Origin: an uncultured Alphaproteobacteria bacterium
GTDB lineage: Bacteria; Pseudomonadota; Alphaproteobacteria; Caulobacterales; Aquidulcibacteraceae
DNA length: 38,366 bases
Direction: 5' to 3'
Assembly (NCBI GenBank): GCA_902826245.1
Contig: CADEEA010000028.1
Location: 1-38,366, forward strand
The translations under genes and the position numbers were made by a program. Below are positions 16,941 through 25,697 of the stretch, one piece after another (the stretch's first letter is position 1; each line of letters opens with the position of its first letter). The notes beneath the pieces are model-generated. The model was not told where the DNA came from, ran no database searches, and saw only the letters and a list, made by a program, of their open reading frames with translations.

Positions 16941-18938
16941 TCAAGCGGCGTCCTTCTGCGCCCGCTTCGCGGCTTCTTCCGCCCGCCGCCCGCTCACTTC
17001 CACCATATGGTCGAAAGCGGCCTCGAACGTCGCTAGCCCTTGCGTCATCGAGCGCAGATCGATGATGAAGGTCTGGCGTTCGGCGTGAGGCAGATAGGCG
17101 TCGACGCGATCCCAGCCGGGCCAGCCCTCGCGCGCTTCAAAGCCCAGGATTTGGCCGTTATGGCTCGACACTGCTGAGTTGATTTTCGCGGTGCCGGAGT
17201 TTGGCGTGTAGATGGCGAGTTTTTCGATCGGTTCGAGGATCACCGGGCTGCAATCAGCCAACGCCTCGTTCATGCCGATGCGCCCCGCCATCTGGAACGA
17301 GTGCTCCGAGGAATCCACCGCGTGGAACGAACCGTCAATCAGCGTCACTGAGACATCCACCACCGGAAACCCGATCGGACCTTTGGTCATTGCATCCAGA
17401 ACACCAGCCTCCACAGCTGGGATCCATTGCCGCGGAATGGCGCCGCCATGGATCTTGTCGATAAACTCGAACCCGCCGCCGCGCGGCAGCGGCGCCACCT
17501 GAATAACGCAATCGCCGAACTGGCCGTGGCCGCCTGTTTGCTTCTTGTGGCGACCACGCTTTTCGGCGCTCTTGCGGATGGTTTCCTTGTACGGGGTGGA
17601 GGGTGGCGCGCTTGTCACCTCGACGTTGAAGCGGCTCTTCAACCGCTCGATCACCGAGCGCAGATGCGGCTCGCCTTGGCCCTGCAGCAGGATTTCGTGC
17701 GTGATCTGGTCGTGCAGCACCGAGAGGCCGGAATCCTCATCCACCAATTTCTGCAACGCACCTGACAGTCGCACGTCATCCTTGCGGTCCTTGGTGGCGA
17801 TGGCGAGCTGATACACTGGGAAACGCTTGGCCGGCGTAACCGCTGCCTTCTGCGCTGCACCGCCCGTGGCGAGCAAATCTCCGGCGGCGACCGGATCGAG
17901 CTTGCCGATGGCGGCGACATCGCCTTCGGGCGCGCTGGATACCTTCTTTGTCTGCACGCCTTGCACGGAGAACAACGCACCTGGGCGTTGCGTCGAGCCG
18001 TCGCCGAGCGTCAATTGATCGGAATCGGCCATCGCTTTGCCGAATACGCGCGCGTAAGCGAGCTTCCCGGCTTGGCCGGCGTGGGAAATCTTCATGACGT
18101 AAGCGCCGTTGCCTCTGAGGCCCAAGCGTTCGGCAGCGAATTTCGGCGCCGGCGTATCATGGCGCAGCGCCTTCAAGAGCCTGCGTATTCCGTAGCCGTG
18201 CGCGGTTGAGCCGAAGAACACCGGTGCGATCAGGCCTTCTCGCGTCTCGCGCACCAGATCGGCGAACACCAGATCCTGCTCCGGGTTCACGTCCGATAAG
18301 AGCTTTTCCATCAGCGTATCGTCGAAATCGGCGAGCTGTTCGAGCATATGGAAGCGCGCTTCGGTTTCGCGCTCCGCCACTTCAGCTGGAATATCGATGC
18401 GCTTGGAGGGCCTGCCGCTCTGGTAGAGATAAGCGCGCTCGAGGGCGAGATCGACGAAACCGGCCACATGCTCGTCTTTCCAGATCGGCACTTGCCGCGC
18501 CACCAGCGGCAACGCGCTCACCGGCTGCAGAGCTTCCAAGAGATCGCGGATGCGCCCACGCGCCTGGTCGATCTTGTTGATGAACAGAAGGTGGGGAACC
18601 TTGAAATCCTCGATCGCCTTCAGGAATGGCTGCAGCAAAGCGGCTTTGTCTGGATCGGAATCGGCGACCACGATGGCAAGGTCCGCGCCGGGCAACGCGA
18701 AATCCGCGTCTGCCATGAAATCGACCGCGCCCGGCGCATCAATCAACGCGTAGTGATCGCCCAAATAGTCGATGGCCGTGAAACTGGTTTCGGTGGACTG
18801 GCCGGCGGCGGCGGATATCGCGCCCGATCCGCCCGAGGCGGCCGAAGCCAGACTTTGCGTCAACGCCGTCTTGCCCGCCCCGGTGGGCCCGACGACGGCG
18901 ATGGCTCTGACGATGTTGGCTGTCTTGCTTTCAGGCAT
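16941..18938 (-). CDS. Divergent elongation factor G-like GTPase
   Basis: A 665-aa paralog of EF-G with its full domain order: GTPase, domain II (about 295-390), domain III, domain IV and a C-terminal domain V. G1 is GPTGAGKT (17-24) and G4 is NKID (121-124). G3 reads DAPGA (67-71) where EF-G has DTPGH, so the catalytic His is replaced by Ala. The G1-G3 interval is about 20 residues shorter than in EF-G and lacks the RGITI switch I motif. It resembles the EF-G2/FusA2-like group, whose role is unclear. ATG at 18938 has GGGAGG upstream; an extension to 19088 is not protein-like. Confidence 0.85.
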   Translation of the reverse strand: MPESKTANIVRAIAVVGPTGAGKTALTQSLASAASGGSGAISAAAGQSTETSFTAIDYLGDHYALIDAPGAVDFMADADFALPGADLAIVVADSDPDKAALLQPFLKAIEDFKVPHLLFINKIDQARGRIRDLLEALQPVSALPLVARQVPIWKDEHVAGFVDLALERAYLYQSGRPSKRIDIPAEVAERETEARFHMLEQLADFDDTLMEKLLSDVNPEQDLVFADLVRETREGLIAPVFFGSTAHGYGIRRLLKALRHDTPAPKFAAERLGLRGNGAYVMKISHAGQAGKLAYARVFGKAMADSDQLTLGDGSTQRPGALFSVQGVQTKKVSSAPEGDVAAIGKLDPVAAGDLLATGGAAQKAAVTPAKRFPVYQLAIATKDRKDDVRLSGALQKLVDEDSGLSVLHDQITHEILLQGQGEPHLRSVIERLKSRFNVEVTSAPPSTPYKETIRKSAEKRGRHKKQTGGHGQFGDCVIQVAPLPRGGGFEFIDKIHGGAIPRQWIPAVEAGVLDAMTKGPIGFPVVDVSVTLIDGSFHAVDSSEHSFQMAGRIGMNEALADCSPVILEPIEKLAIYTPNSGTAKINSAVSSHNGQILGFEAREGWPGWDRVDAYLPHAERQTFIIDLRSMTQGLATFEAAFDHMVEVSGRRAEEAAKRAQKDAA

Positions 18939-19138
18939 GGGCCTTGGCCTCCCTTGGTCTGGGCGGCGCCCCGGCGGCTTGCGAGCGGCGGGCGCCGCTT
19001 CTGCGTCATACGGCCCGTTCCGGGCCGGGAACCAGTATGGCCACCAAAGCCCGCTGGCTGCAATCGCGGAGTTCGTGTTCGCCCGCACATCGGCTAGGTC
19101 TCTAGTCGACTATCGAGATTGGCCACGCCATGGCGGCG

Positions 19139-20059
19139 CTAACCGGGCGCCAACCGCTGATGCCCCGGGTGTACGATGATCCCAGGTATCGCGCGCGCCA
19201 GCGCCTGCAATTGCGCCAGACTTTCCCACGCACGCGCGCGATCGGGATCGAAGGTGATGTATTCGACCCGCTCGCCGCGCCAGCCGGCGGCGGTGTGAAT
19301 CGCATCGCCGGTGATGAGATGCACGCCGTCGACGGCGTTGACAAAATAGGCTGTCGACCCCGGCGTGTGGCCAGGCGCGGACACTGCGAAAATCGAGCCG
19401 TCGCCAAAGACGTCGATTGCGCCGGCTGTGCGGCCATCGGGATCGGCACTGAAACGCCACTCCCGCAAGGGCGGGCGGCGCTCGAGCGCGCGGCGCGTGA
19501 CCGGCGCAATGAAGCGCAGCAGGAAATGGCGCATCGCGCCGTCGCCAGGACCGGCGTATATTGGAGTGTCGCGCGGCAGATCGCGTACGCCGAGCACATG
19601 GTCCCAGTGCAGATGTGTGATGAACACCGCGCGAGGCGTCTCGCCCGCAAGCGCCGCCGCTGTGGATTGGCGCATGGCGAATGTGTGCTCGATATCGAAC
19701 ACGTTGCGGACGACAGGGCCGAGATGGCGCACGGTATCGGCGGGCAAACCGGCGTCGATGAGAACGAGGCCGCGCGTGGGGTGGCGGACTCTGTAGAAAT
19801 ACACCTGCCCCTGGAATTCTTCGTTGCGCCAATCTGGAGGCGTGACGCCGGGCGTCGCGAACGCTTCGCTCCAGCGCCAATCGGCGGCGGCGACCTGCTC
19901 AAAGCTGACAATTCCAGGTTGCCGTAATTTTTCCAGCATTTGCGAAGTGGATGCTGGGGCGCCGATCACGGCGGGTTCGGTTGGGTGGGTTGATAGCCGT
20001 GCGGCGCACGCGGAGACCAGGATACACACGCCGATCGCAACCAGGATCTTTCTGAACAT
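19139..20059 (-). CDS. Metallo-beta-lactamase-fold hydrolase, lipoprotein
   Basis: A 306-aa protein with a signal peptide ending in a lipobox (LVSAC, Cys18), so likely anchored in the periplasm. The MBL fold is intact: THLHWDHVLG supplies H149, H151, D153 and H154, with further ligands in APGHTPGS and TGDAIH. Overall it resembles N-acyl homoserine lactonase-like and related MBL hydrolases; the substrate is unknown. The ATG at 20059 has GGAG eight bases upstream and is preferred over a GTG nine bases earlier. Confidence 0.88.
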   Translation of the reverse strand: MFRKILVAIGVCILVSACAARLSTHPTEPAVIGAPASTSQMLEKLRQPGIVSFEQVAAADWRWSEAFATPGVTPPDWRNEEFQGQVYFYRVRHPTRGLVLIDAGLPADTVRHLGPVVRNVFDIEHTFAMRQSTAAALAGETPRAVFITHLHWDHVLGVRDLPRDTPIYAGPGDGAMRHFLLRFIAPVTRRALERRPPLREWRFSADPDGRTAGAIDVFGDGSIFAVSAPGHTPGSTAYFVNAVDGVHLITGDAIHTAAGWRGERVEYITFDPDRARAWESLAQLQALARAIPGIIVHPGHQRLAPG

Positions 20060-20119
20060 GGGACGCACTCCGTCATTCGCGCCGGCGGCGCGTTGAATTT
20101 CTTCCGCTGGTTTTTCAGC

Positions 20120-20356
20120 CTAACTCGCCTGCGACCGCGCCGGCGCCTCCTTCGCCGGCACGTGCTCCAAGATGTCGCCAGGCTGGCACTGCAGGAAATC
20201 GCAGATCGCATCCAACGTCTCGAAGCGGATGCCTTTCACGTGTCCGGACTTGAGCAACGAGAGATTGGAGGGCGTGATCCCGATGGCGCGCGCCAGCTCA
20301 TTCGAGCGTACCTTGCGCGCCGCCAACGCAACATCGAGCCGAACCACGATCGCCAT
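20120..20356 (-). CDS. XRE-family helix-turn-helix regulator (YozG-like)
   Basis: A 78-aa DNA-binding protein with one XRE-type helix-turn-helix (about 18-40: NELARAIGITPSNLSLLKSG) and the ending FLQCQPGDILEHVP, typical of short YozG/HTH_26 regulators. It overlaps the DUF2975 membrane protein gene by one base (TGATG), an arrangement common for this family; the membrane partner is thought to sense or transmit a signal. The pair is probably autoregulated from the promoter near 20974-21001. Confidence 0.9.
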   Translation of the reverse strand: MAIVVRLDVALAARKVRSNELARAIGITPSNLSLLKSGHVKGIRFETLDAICDFLQCQPGDILEHVPAKEAPARSQAS

Positions 20357-20952
20357 CAGATGAACTCCTTGGTCTCGCGCTCAACCTCGCGGCCAAGCGC
20401 TACAACGCGCGCGAACACAAACAGTCCCGCTCCCATGATCAGCACTGCGATGGAATGGGCGTGAAACCAATTGCGGTCCGGGCTGCCGACCGCAGCGAGC
20501 ACCGGCTGCAACGCACCCGGCGCGAGTGCGAATGCAACAAGCGCCGCACCGGCGCGCTGCATGTTGCTTTGCGGGTTCGCGCCGAAAACATCGCCGCGCC
20601 GGTAGCAGCCAAACAATGCGCGCAGGAACCAGAACGAAGCCGCTAGCGATCCCGCGATCAACGCGAACGCCGCAGACGCGATTGCTTGTGTCGCCCAGGG
20701 CAGCGCATTGAACTGCACCGCGTTCGGGGGCGGCGCATTGTTTCCTAGCACCAGCCAAGAATTGGTCGGCTCAAGCCAAATCGAGCCGAAGCTGGGGGCG
20801 AACGCGAAAAACAGCATGACCCCCGCCGCAGCCAATGTCAGCACCAGCAGCGATGCAAAAAGCCACTCGAACGGCCGACTCAGTCGCCGGATAGAACCGC
20901 GTGCGGGGGATTCCGGTGTACGCGCGGCGTATAGCCCAACCAGTGTGTCCAC
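20356..20952 (-). CDS. DUF2975 membrane protein, partner of the XRE regulator
   Basis: A 198-aa inner-membrane protein with four hydrophobic helices (about 30-54, 86-111, 131-150, 163-182) and a loop after helix two containing FGCYRRGDVFG, typical of DUF2975. These proteins occur beside small XRE regulators, as here. It starts with GTG at 20952, with GGAGG eight bases upstream. It is the first gene of the two-gene unit. Confidence 0.85.
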   Translation of the reverse strand: MDTLVGLYAARTPESPARGSIRRLSRPFEWLFASLLVLTLAAAGVMLFFAFAPSFGSIWLEPTNSWLVLGNNAPPPNAVQFNALPWATQAIASAAFALIAGSLAASFWFLRALFGCYRRGDVFGANPQSNMQRAGAALVAFALAPGALQPVLAAVGSPDRNWFHAHSIAVLIMGAGLFVFARVVALGREVERETKEFI

Positions 20953-20973
20953 GAGAGACGCCTCCAGTGGATC

Positions 20974-21001
20974 ATGTTACACAGACATTTATTGCTGTAA
21001 A
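20974..21001 (-). promoter_or_regulatory. Candidate promoter of the DUF2975-XRE operon
   Basis: On the minus strand TTTACA (21001-20996) and TAACAT (20979-20974) are spaced by 16 bases in a short AT-rich patch, just upstream of the ribosome binding site at 20961-20965. This fits a sigma-70-like promoter. It is in the divergent interval 20953-21087. Confidence 0.4.
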
Positions 21002-21087
21002 ACAGAATTTTCTTAGGGCCTTGCTCGTCGGACCGATCCGCCTCCGGATCGAGCCGATCACCCGCGACTCATGCTAAGCGCAATCTC

Positions 21088-21498
21088 ATGATGCAACAGA
21101 CCGCCCAAGCCGCCGCCATCATCCTCGCCGCCACGTCGATCGGCTGGATCTTGTTGTTTTCGATGGTGCTCTCACCGGTTGCGTACAAGACCTTCGACCA
21201 AGGCCGGGCCGAACGCCTGGTGAAGTCGGTGATGAACCAGGGCCATGGCCCACTGGGGCTGATCGCCTTCGCCGCCGCAATCGCTGCTCTTCTTGCTGGC
21301 GCCACAGGCGGGGCGATTGTCGCCGCCACAGCTGGCGCGTTTGCCTTCATGTGCAAATTCGCGCTTGCCCCGCGCGAGGACAAGCCGATCAAGGGCCACC
21401 GTGTGCTGAAGACCGCACGCATTGTGGCCTCGGGGTTGACCGCTTTCATCGCTTTGGTGCTGGCCGCCGCGATCGCGCTGACGCTGCTGGGAATCTAG
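21088..21498 (+). CDS. Small membrane protein (DUF4149-like)
   Basis: A 136-aa protein with four hydrophobic helices (about 7-28, 54-72, 75-92, 110-135) and a cytosolic loop KTFDQGRAERLVKSV after helix one. The pattern resembles DUF4149/TMEM205-like proteins of unknown function. It ends tail-to-tail with the phospholipase-like gene, sharing CTAG. Assignment to the family is tentative. Confidence 0.65.
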   Translation: MMQQTAQAAAIILAATSIGWILLFSMVLSPVAYKTFDQGRAERLVKSVMNQGHGPLGLIAFAAAIAALLAGATGGAIVAATAGAFAFMCKFALAPREDKPIKGHRVLKTARIVASGLTAFIALVLAAAIALTLLGI

Positions 21499-23057
21499 GC
21501 AGCGACACCGGCGCGATTGACGCGGGCGATCCAGGTGGCGATGTCGTCTTCGTTGGGCGCGGGCGCTGCGCCCCAGGCGCGCTGGCCCTCTTCCGATAAG
21601 CCCCATTGTGCAATTGCCTCGCAGAGCTGCGTCGCATCGGCGCGCCCCAAGGCTTGAGCGTCGCGCACGTCGCACGCGACAAGCGCCTGCGCCTCACGTG
21701 ATTTCAGGCCTGGCACCGTGCAGGCGAGCAATGCTTGGGCTTGCCAGTCGCGGATAGTCTGCGCCGAGATGTGGCGCGCATCGATCTTGGACTCGCCTTC
21801 TTCCGGCTTCAGCGCCAACAGGTCGGCGACAGTGACGATGCCCGCCGCCTCCAGACGTTTTGCCGTCTTCGGCCCGATCGAGGGGGCTTGCACCACCGGC
21901 GCGTCGCCGCTGAGCGGAACGCGCGGTAATGATTTTTCGGGCTTGGCGCGCGGTGCGCCAACGGGCAATTCGCGCGGAATTTTCAGCTGTTTCACGGACT
22001 TCGGCGGCGGCGCCTCCGCACGCGCGGGCAGCACTTCGACACGCTTCGGCGGCTCGAGCTTCGTGATTTTCGAGGAGGTCGGCGCAACACGGTTCCCGGC
22101 CTTGGCGCCAATCTCGCGCGGCCATTTGGCGTCGAGCGATGAAAGCGGCGTCTTCAGCACCTCTGCTGCGTGCAGCGCACGCACCACCTTGTCATCCTCG
22201 CCCATGGTTGCACGCACTTTGCCGGTGCGGTTGAATTCCTCATATTGCGCCTGCACGTCGCGGCGCGCGGCGGAATCGTCCATCGCCTTCAGCACGCTTT
22301 GAATGGGCGCATCGAGCGCCAGGAAAAACGACTGCAGCGTCGCCGCACTCGCAGGCGGCCTCACCGCAGCCTCCGTGAACGCGCGGTCCAAGATGCGCGC
22401 CAAACCGATCACTGCGTGCCCAACCAGAGCGGCGACCGCCTCGCGAATGGCGTCGTCAAGGCCCGCCGGTGGGTCGGCGACGCCCTTCTTGAAGTCGTAA
22501 TGGTCGATGATCAGTTCGTAATGCGGATTGGACGCCTTGGCGCCCGCGCGCACCATATCGGCGAGCCATTTCTCACCGCTGGGCGCGGCGATGTTGGGAT
22601 ATCCGCCGCGCGCTTCGATCAGCCCCTGAAAGGTCCTGTACGATTTGGAGAAGCTCCACTCGACAGCGCGGTGAATGACGCCCTCTTCCTCGGTCTGGTG
22701 GGTGTGGAACGGCTGGATCGGGTCGACATAATAGTGGCTGAGCACGCCAGCCGACCAAGCCGCCTGCTTCCAATCCTTGGCGGCCAGCGCCCGCACCGTG
22801 CGCCGGTACCATTCCTCGCACGCCTCGATGGCGCCGCCCCACTCGCCTTCGCGCACATGCAGAACGTGGTTCTTGAAGTCCTTGAATACATCATCGGGCG
22901 CCTTGGCGCCGGCGAGGTATTCGCGCTCATGCATAAGCAGAAGATCGCGCCAGCGCGCGCTGTCTGGCGACTGCAGATGACGCAGTGCGTCAACCGCGAT
23001 CCGATGGTGGTTGGACCTGCACCGGCTTGCAAACACGACGGCATAAAGCAGTGACAT
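21495..23057 (-). CDS. Zinc phospholipase C-like domain fused to a DUF4332 helix-hairpin-helix domain
   Basis: 520 aa. Residues 1-230 look like the all-helical S1/P1 nuclease-zinc phospholipase C fold: HHRIA (17-21), NHVLH (63-67), SHYYVDPIQPFHTH (107-120) and H129/E133 are candidate zinc ligands. No clear signal peptide is seen, unlike secreted phospholipases. A Pro-rich linker (about 330-390) leads to DUF4332 (about 390-520), which starts with a helix-hairpin-helix SIGPKTAKRLEAAGI (393-407), often linked to nucleic-acid binding. The fusion suggests an intracellular role, perhaps on nucleic acid; this is inference. Confidence 0.8.
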   Translation of the reverse strand: MSLLYAVVFASRCRSNHHRIAVDALRHLQSPDSARWRDLLLMHEREYLAGAKAPDDVFKDFKNHVLHVREGEWGGAIEACEEWYRRTVRALAAKDWKQAAWSAGVLSHYYVDPIQPFHTHQTEEEGVIHRAVEWSFSKSYRTFQGLIEARGGYPNIAAPSGEKWLADMVRAGAKASNPHYELIIDHYDFKKGVADPPAGLDDAIREAVAALVGHAVIGLARILDRAFTEAAVRPPASAATLQSFFLALDAPIQSVLKAMDDSAARRDVQAQYEEFNRTGKVRATMGEDDKVVRALHAAEVLKTPLSSLDAKWPREIGAKAGNRVAPTSSKITKLEPPKRVEVLPARAEAPPPKSVKQLKIPRELPVGAPRAKPEKSLPRVPLSGDAPVVQAPSIGPKTAKRLEAAGIVTVADLLALKPEEGESKIDARHISAQTIRDWQAQALLACTVPGLKSREAQALVACDVRDAQALGRADATQLCEAIAQWGLSEEGQRAWGAAPAPNEDDIATWIARVNRAGVAA

Positions 23058-23105
23058 CGCTCGGGGCCCCGAAAAGTGAATCGGGGTTAAGATTTGGCGC
23101 TTCGG

Positions 23106-23120
23106 TTAGCGCAGAGTTAA
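23106..23120. promoter_or_regulatory. Possible CtrA-like half-site pair
   Basis: TTAG, seven bases, then TTAA, which differs by one base from the TTAA-N7-TTAA CtrA box of Caulobacterales. It lies 49-63 bases upstream of the phospholipase-like gene, and overlaps the stop codon of the DUF262 gene. Another TTAA is at 23087-23090. Suggestive only. Confidence 0.25.
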
Positions 23121-24769
23121 TCCGCGCGCACCAAGCCCCAATCTTCGCACAGCATCCGCACCAAGCGCTCGTGACGTTCCTCAATTGCTTGCAGCGTCCA
23201 TTCGGTGATGGCTGCGAAATCCCTGGTCAGCGCGTGAATCGGCGCACCGCGCGTTTTGAAAAAGACTTCGTTCTTCTTTGGGAACGGCTTGTTGTCGGCC
23301 TCCTTGTTCTGGTCGTAGGTGATCAGTGTAAGATTGCCGAGCAAATGTGCGAGTTCGGCGCGTAACGCCGGATCGGGGAAGCGTTCGTTCCACCAGGCGC
23401 TGCCGCCGCGAGGCAAGATGTGCTCCACGGTTACATCGTCGGTCATGCTCAGGATCGAGCCGCCCGGCAACGCCGCCTCCAACCGCATCATCAGCAGCCG
23501 CCGCTGGCGGTCGCGCTTACGCGAGCGGTTTAGCGTCGCGATGAACTTCATGTGCTCAGCCTCGGTGAGCTCGAGGCCCTCCTCGCTGTAAAGCAATTTG
23601 TCGTCGCCAACATGGGTCACCGCGAACGCATAGCGCCGTTCGCGAACGCGGTTGTCGATCACTGAGAGCTCGCATGCGAAAGTGAAGCGATCCAGCGCAC
23701 GGAAAAACATGCGCGCGCGTTCGGGCTCATGGGCGTGAGCGGCCAGAAATGCGATTGCCGCCGGCGCCCAATCCCATTCCTCAACCTGCTTCATCAGGGC
23801 GATGCGGCGGTTTACTTCCTCGCTTGCCCGCCCAACATCGACCGAGCCTGCGAAAATCGCCCGCAGCGCGTGGGCGTAACGCGGCAATTGCTCGAACAGG
23901 AACACCCGCACATCGCCCACAGCGGCTCGGAAGGAGGCGAGGTCCCCAGGCGAGCGCACTTGTTCGCCGGTCAAAAGAAACGGCATCGTATAGAGCAGGC
24001 GTGCAAAGTTCTCGCGTTCGAACAGCCCCTCGATTTGCTCCCATTTGCGCGCTGCGGCGTCGGCCTCAGCATCGGCAAGCCCCGAGTTCTCGAGCAGATC
24101 GCTCTTGATCAGGTCGGCCCCCGAAAGCGGCGAACCGTGGATGTTTAGCGAGTGAAATACAGTCTGCGCGCAGCCGCGCTCCTCGGCGTCCACCACATTC
24201 AGCGTACAACACCGCGCGACATAGGACAAGAATTTGTCGAGAGTCGCATCCTCGTTGATCTTGGACAATTCCGCCTCGATCGTGCGGGCGGCGGCGCAGA
24301 GCTGATCCTTGGAATCGACGCCGATCTCAGAATGTTTGGCGAGCTCAGCCATGTGGCCTGGCTCCTGCACGAAGCCGCGATAAAAATTGGCGTCCTCGTC
24401 GCGCAGAAACAAGCGAACCTCATCGCCGTCCATGATCAGCAATTGATAATGCTTGGCCTTGGCCTGGAGCCGATCGCGCACGTAGGCGATAATCATGGTG
24501 AGCGTCGTCAGGCGCTGCTGGCCGTCGGAGATTTCGAGTTTGCCGTGGCTGTTCTTCACCAACACGATCTGGCCGATGAAATAAAACGGCGCGCCGCGTT
24601 CGAACGCCGCCCAGAGATCCTGGATCAGCTGGCGCACCTCGCGCTCGCCCCAAGTGTAAGGCCGTTGGTAACGTGGCACCTTCAAGCCAGGATGGCGCGT
24701 GAGCACCATCGCCAGATTTAGAATTTGCGAACTCAGCCCCCCTGGGGGCTCGCCGAATGGCTTTGACAT
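23117..24769 (-). CDS. GmrSD-type DUF262/DUF1524 protein, probable anti-phage nuclease
   Basis: A 550-aa single-chain protein with the order of type IV restriction enzyme GmrSD. The N-terminal DUF262 domain (ParB-like nucleotidase) shows VPRYQRPYTW (31-40) and SDGQQRLTTL (81-90). The C-terminal DUF1524 HNH nuclease shows VEHILPR (H450), LGNLTLIT (N479) and N488. GmrSD proteins cut DNA carrying modified, especially glucosylated, cytosines. Both halves appear intact. No methylase or other defence gene is adjacent, as expected for a type IV system. Confidence 0.9.
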   Translation of the reverse strand: MSKPFGEPPGGLSSQILNLAMVLTRHPGLKVPRYQRPYTWGEREVRQLIQDLWAAFERGAPFYFIGQIVLVKNSHGKLEISDGQQRLTTLTMIIAYVRDRLQAKAKHYQLLIMDGDEVRLFLRDEDANFYRGFVQEPGHMAELAKHSEIGVDSKDQLCAAARTIEAELSKINEDATLDKFLSYVARCCTLNVVDAEERGCAQTVFHSLNIHGSPLSGADLIKSDLLENSGLADAEADAAARKWEQIEGLFERENFARLLYTMPFLLTGEQVRSPGDLASFRAAVGDVRVFLFEQLPRYAHALRAIFAGSVDVGRASEEVNRRIALMKQVEEWDWAPAAIAFLAAHAHEPERARMFFRALDRFTFACELSVIDNRVRERRYAFAVTHVGDDKLLYSEEGLELTEAEHMKFIATLNRSRKRDRQRRLLMMRLEAALPGGSILSMTDDVTVEHILPRGGSAWWNERFPDPALRAELAHLLGNLTLITYDQNKEADNKPFPKKNEVFFKTRGAPIHALTRDFAAITEWTLQAIEERHERLVRMLCEDWGLVRAD

Positions 24770-24884
24770 CCAACTTCCACCTTACTTCCTGCCGCAGATC
24801 GTTATCGCGACTTCGCCGCCGAGCAACATCCGGCGCGCGCCTCACTATGCAAGTTTTTCGGAGGCGCCCAAAACAACACGCATT

Positions 24885-25697
24885 TCAGATGGCGAACAGA
24901 GAAAAATCAGGCGTTGACTCAATTCCAGCAAGCGAACTGAATCCGCGCGCGCGTAATGCTGAGTACGGAAGGGCCGAGGCGTCGGTGAATCCGGCGGCGC
25001 AGGCTCGCGAACTCCCTGATGGCGCCGCACTCAGAGCCGCCACGCGTCGGGCGATCGCTGCGCCGGAATCGAGCCACACACAAGCGCGCGGCGCCGCCGC
25101 CGCCAATTCCGTGGCAAGCAAGGGAAAATGCGTGCACGCCAGCGCTACAACGTCAATGCGATCACCCCCGTCGGCGCCGAACAGGCCGTTGATCGCCTCG
25201 CCGACCGCATCTGTGACCTCAGACGCCGGCGCGCTGCGCATTTTGGCCTCTGCTGCAGCCACCAGAGCGGCAGAGCCGAAGCGCACTACCTTCTTATCCG
25301 CCGCGAATTCCGAGATCAGTCGATCCGCATAGGCGCTGTTTGCCGTCGCTGGGGTGGCGAGCAATCCGATAACGCCGGTTCTTGACTGCGCAGCGGCCGG
25401 CTTGATCGGCGGCACAACGCCAACGACCGGGATGCTCAACGAAGCGCGCGCTTGTTCCAAAGCGATGGTGGAGGCCGTGTTGCAGGCAATGACCACGATA
25501 TCCGGCGCCCAATGCTCGGCGAGTCGCAAAAGCAGCAGCGGAACCCGCTCACGCAGCGCCGCTTCCTGCTTGAGCCCGTACGGAAGCCAAGCATTATCGG
25601 CGGCGTAATAGAGATCAAGCGCCACGCCCGACGCTTGGATCGAATCAAAGACGGAGAGCCCGCCGACCCCGGAATCGAACACTAGGACCCGCTTCAC
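24885..25697 (-). CDS. murI: Glutamate racemase
   Basis: A 270-aa cofactor-independent racemase that makes D-glutamate for peptidoglycan from L-glutamate. The two catalytic cysteines are visible: C72 in ACNTAST and C188 in ACTHFPLL, with H190. The N-terminal FDSGVGGLSV (7-16) holds the substrate-binding DSG. Length is normal. It begins with a GTG at 25697. Upstream is a 228-bp divergent interval shared with the MBL-like gene at 25926. Confidence 0.95.
   Translation of the reverse strand: MKRVLVFDSGVGGLSVFDSIQASGVALDLYYAADNAWLPYGLKQEAALRERVPLLLLRLAEHWAPDIVVIACNTASTIALEQARASLSIPVVGVVPPIKPAAAQSRTGVIGLLATPATANSAYADRLISEFAADKKVVRFGSAALVAAAEAKMRSAPASEVTDAVGEAINGLFGADGGDRIDVVALACTHFPLLATELAAAAPRACVWLDSGAAIARRVAALSAAPSGSSRACAAGFTDASALPYSALRARGFSSLAGIESTPDFSLFAI

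Noticed and set aside
19011..19027. CGGCCC/GGGCCG hairpin as a terminator of the EF-G-like or MBL gene
   Set aside because: It lies upstream of the EF-G-like start and far from the MBL gene's promoter side; no U-tract and no clear transcript end.
22170..23054. 294-aa plus-strand open frame opposite the phospholipase-like gene
   Set aside because: Arg/His-rich shadow frame with no ribosome binding site or family resemblance.
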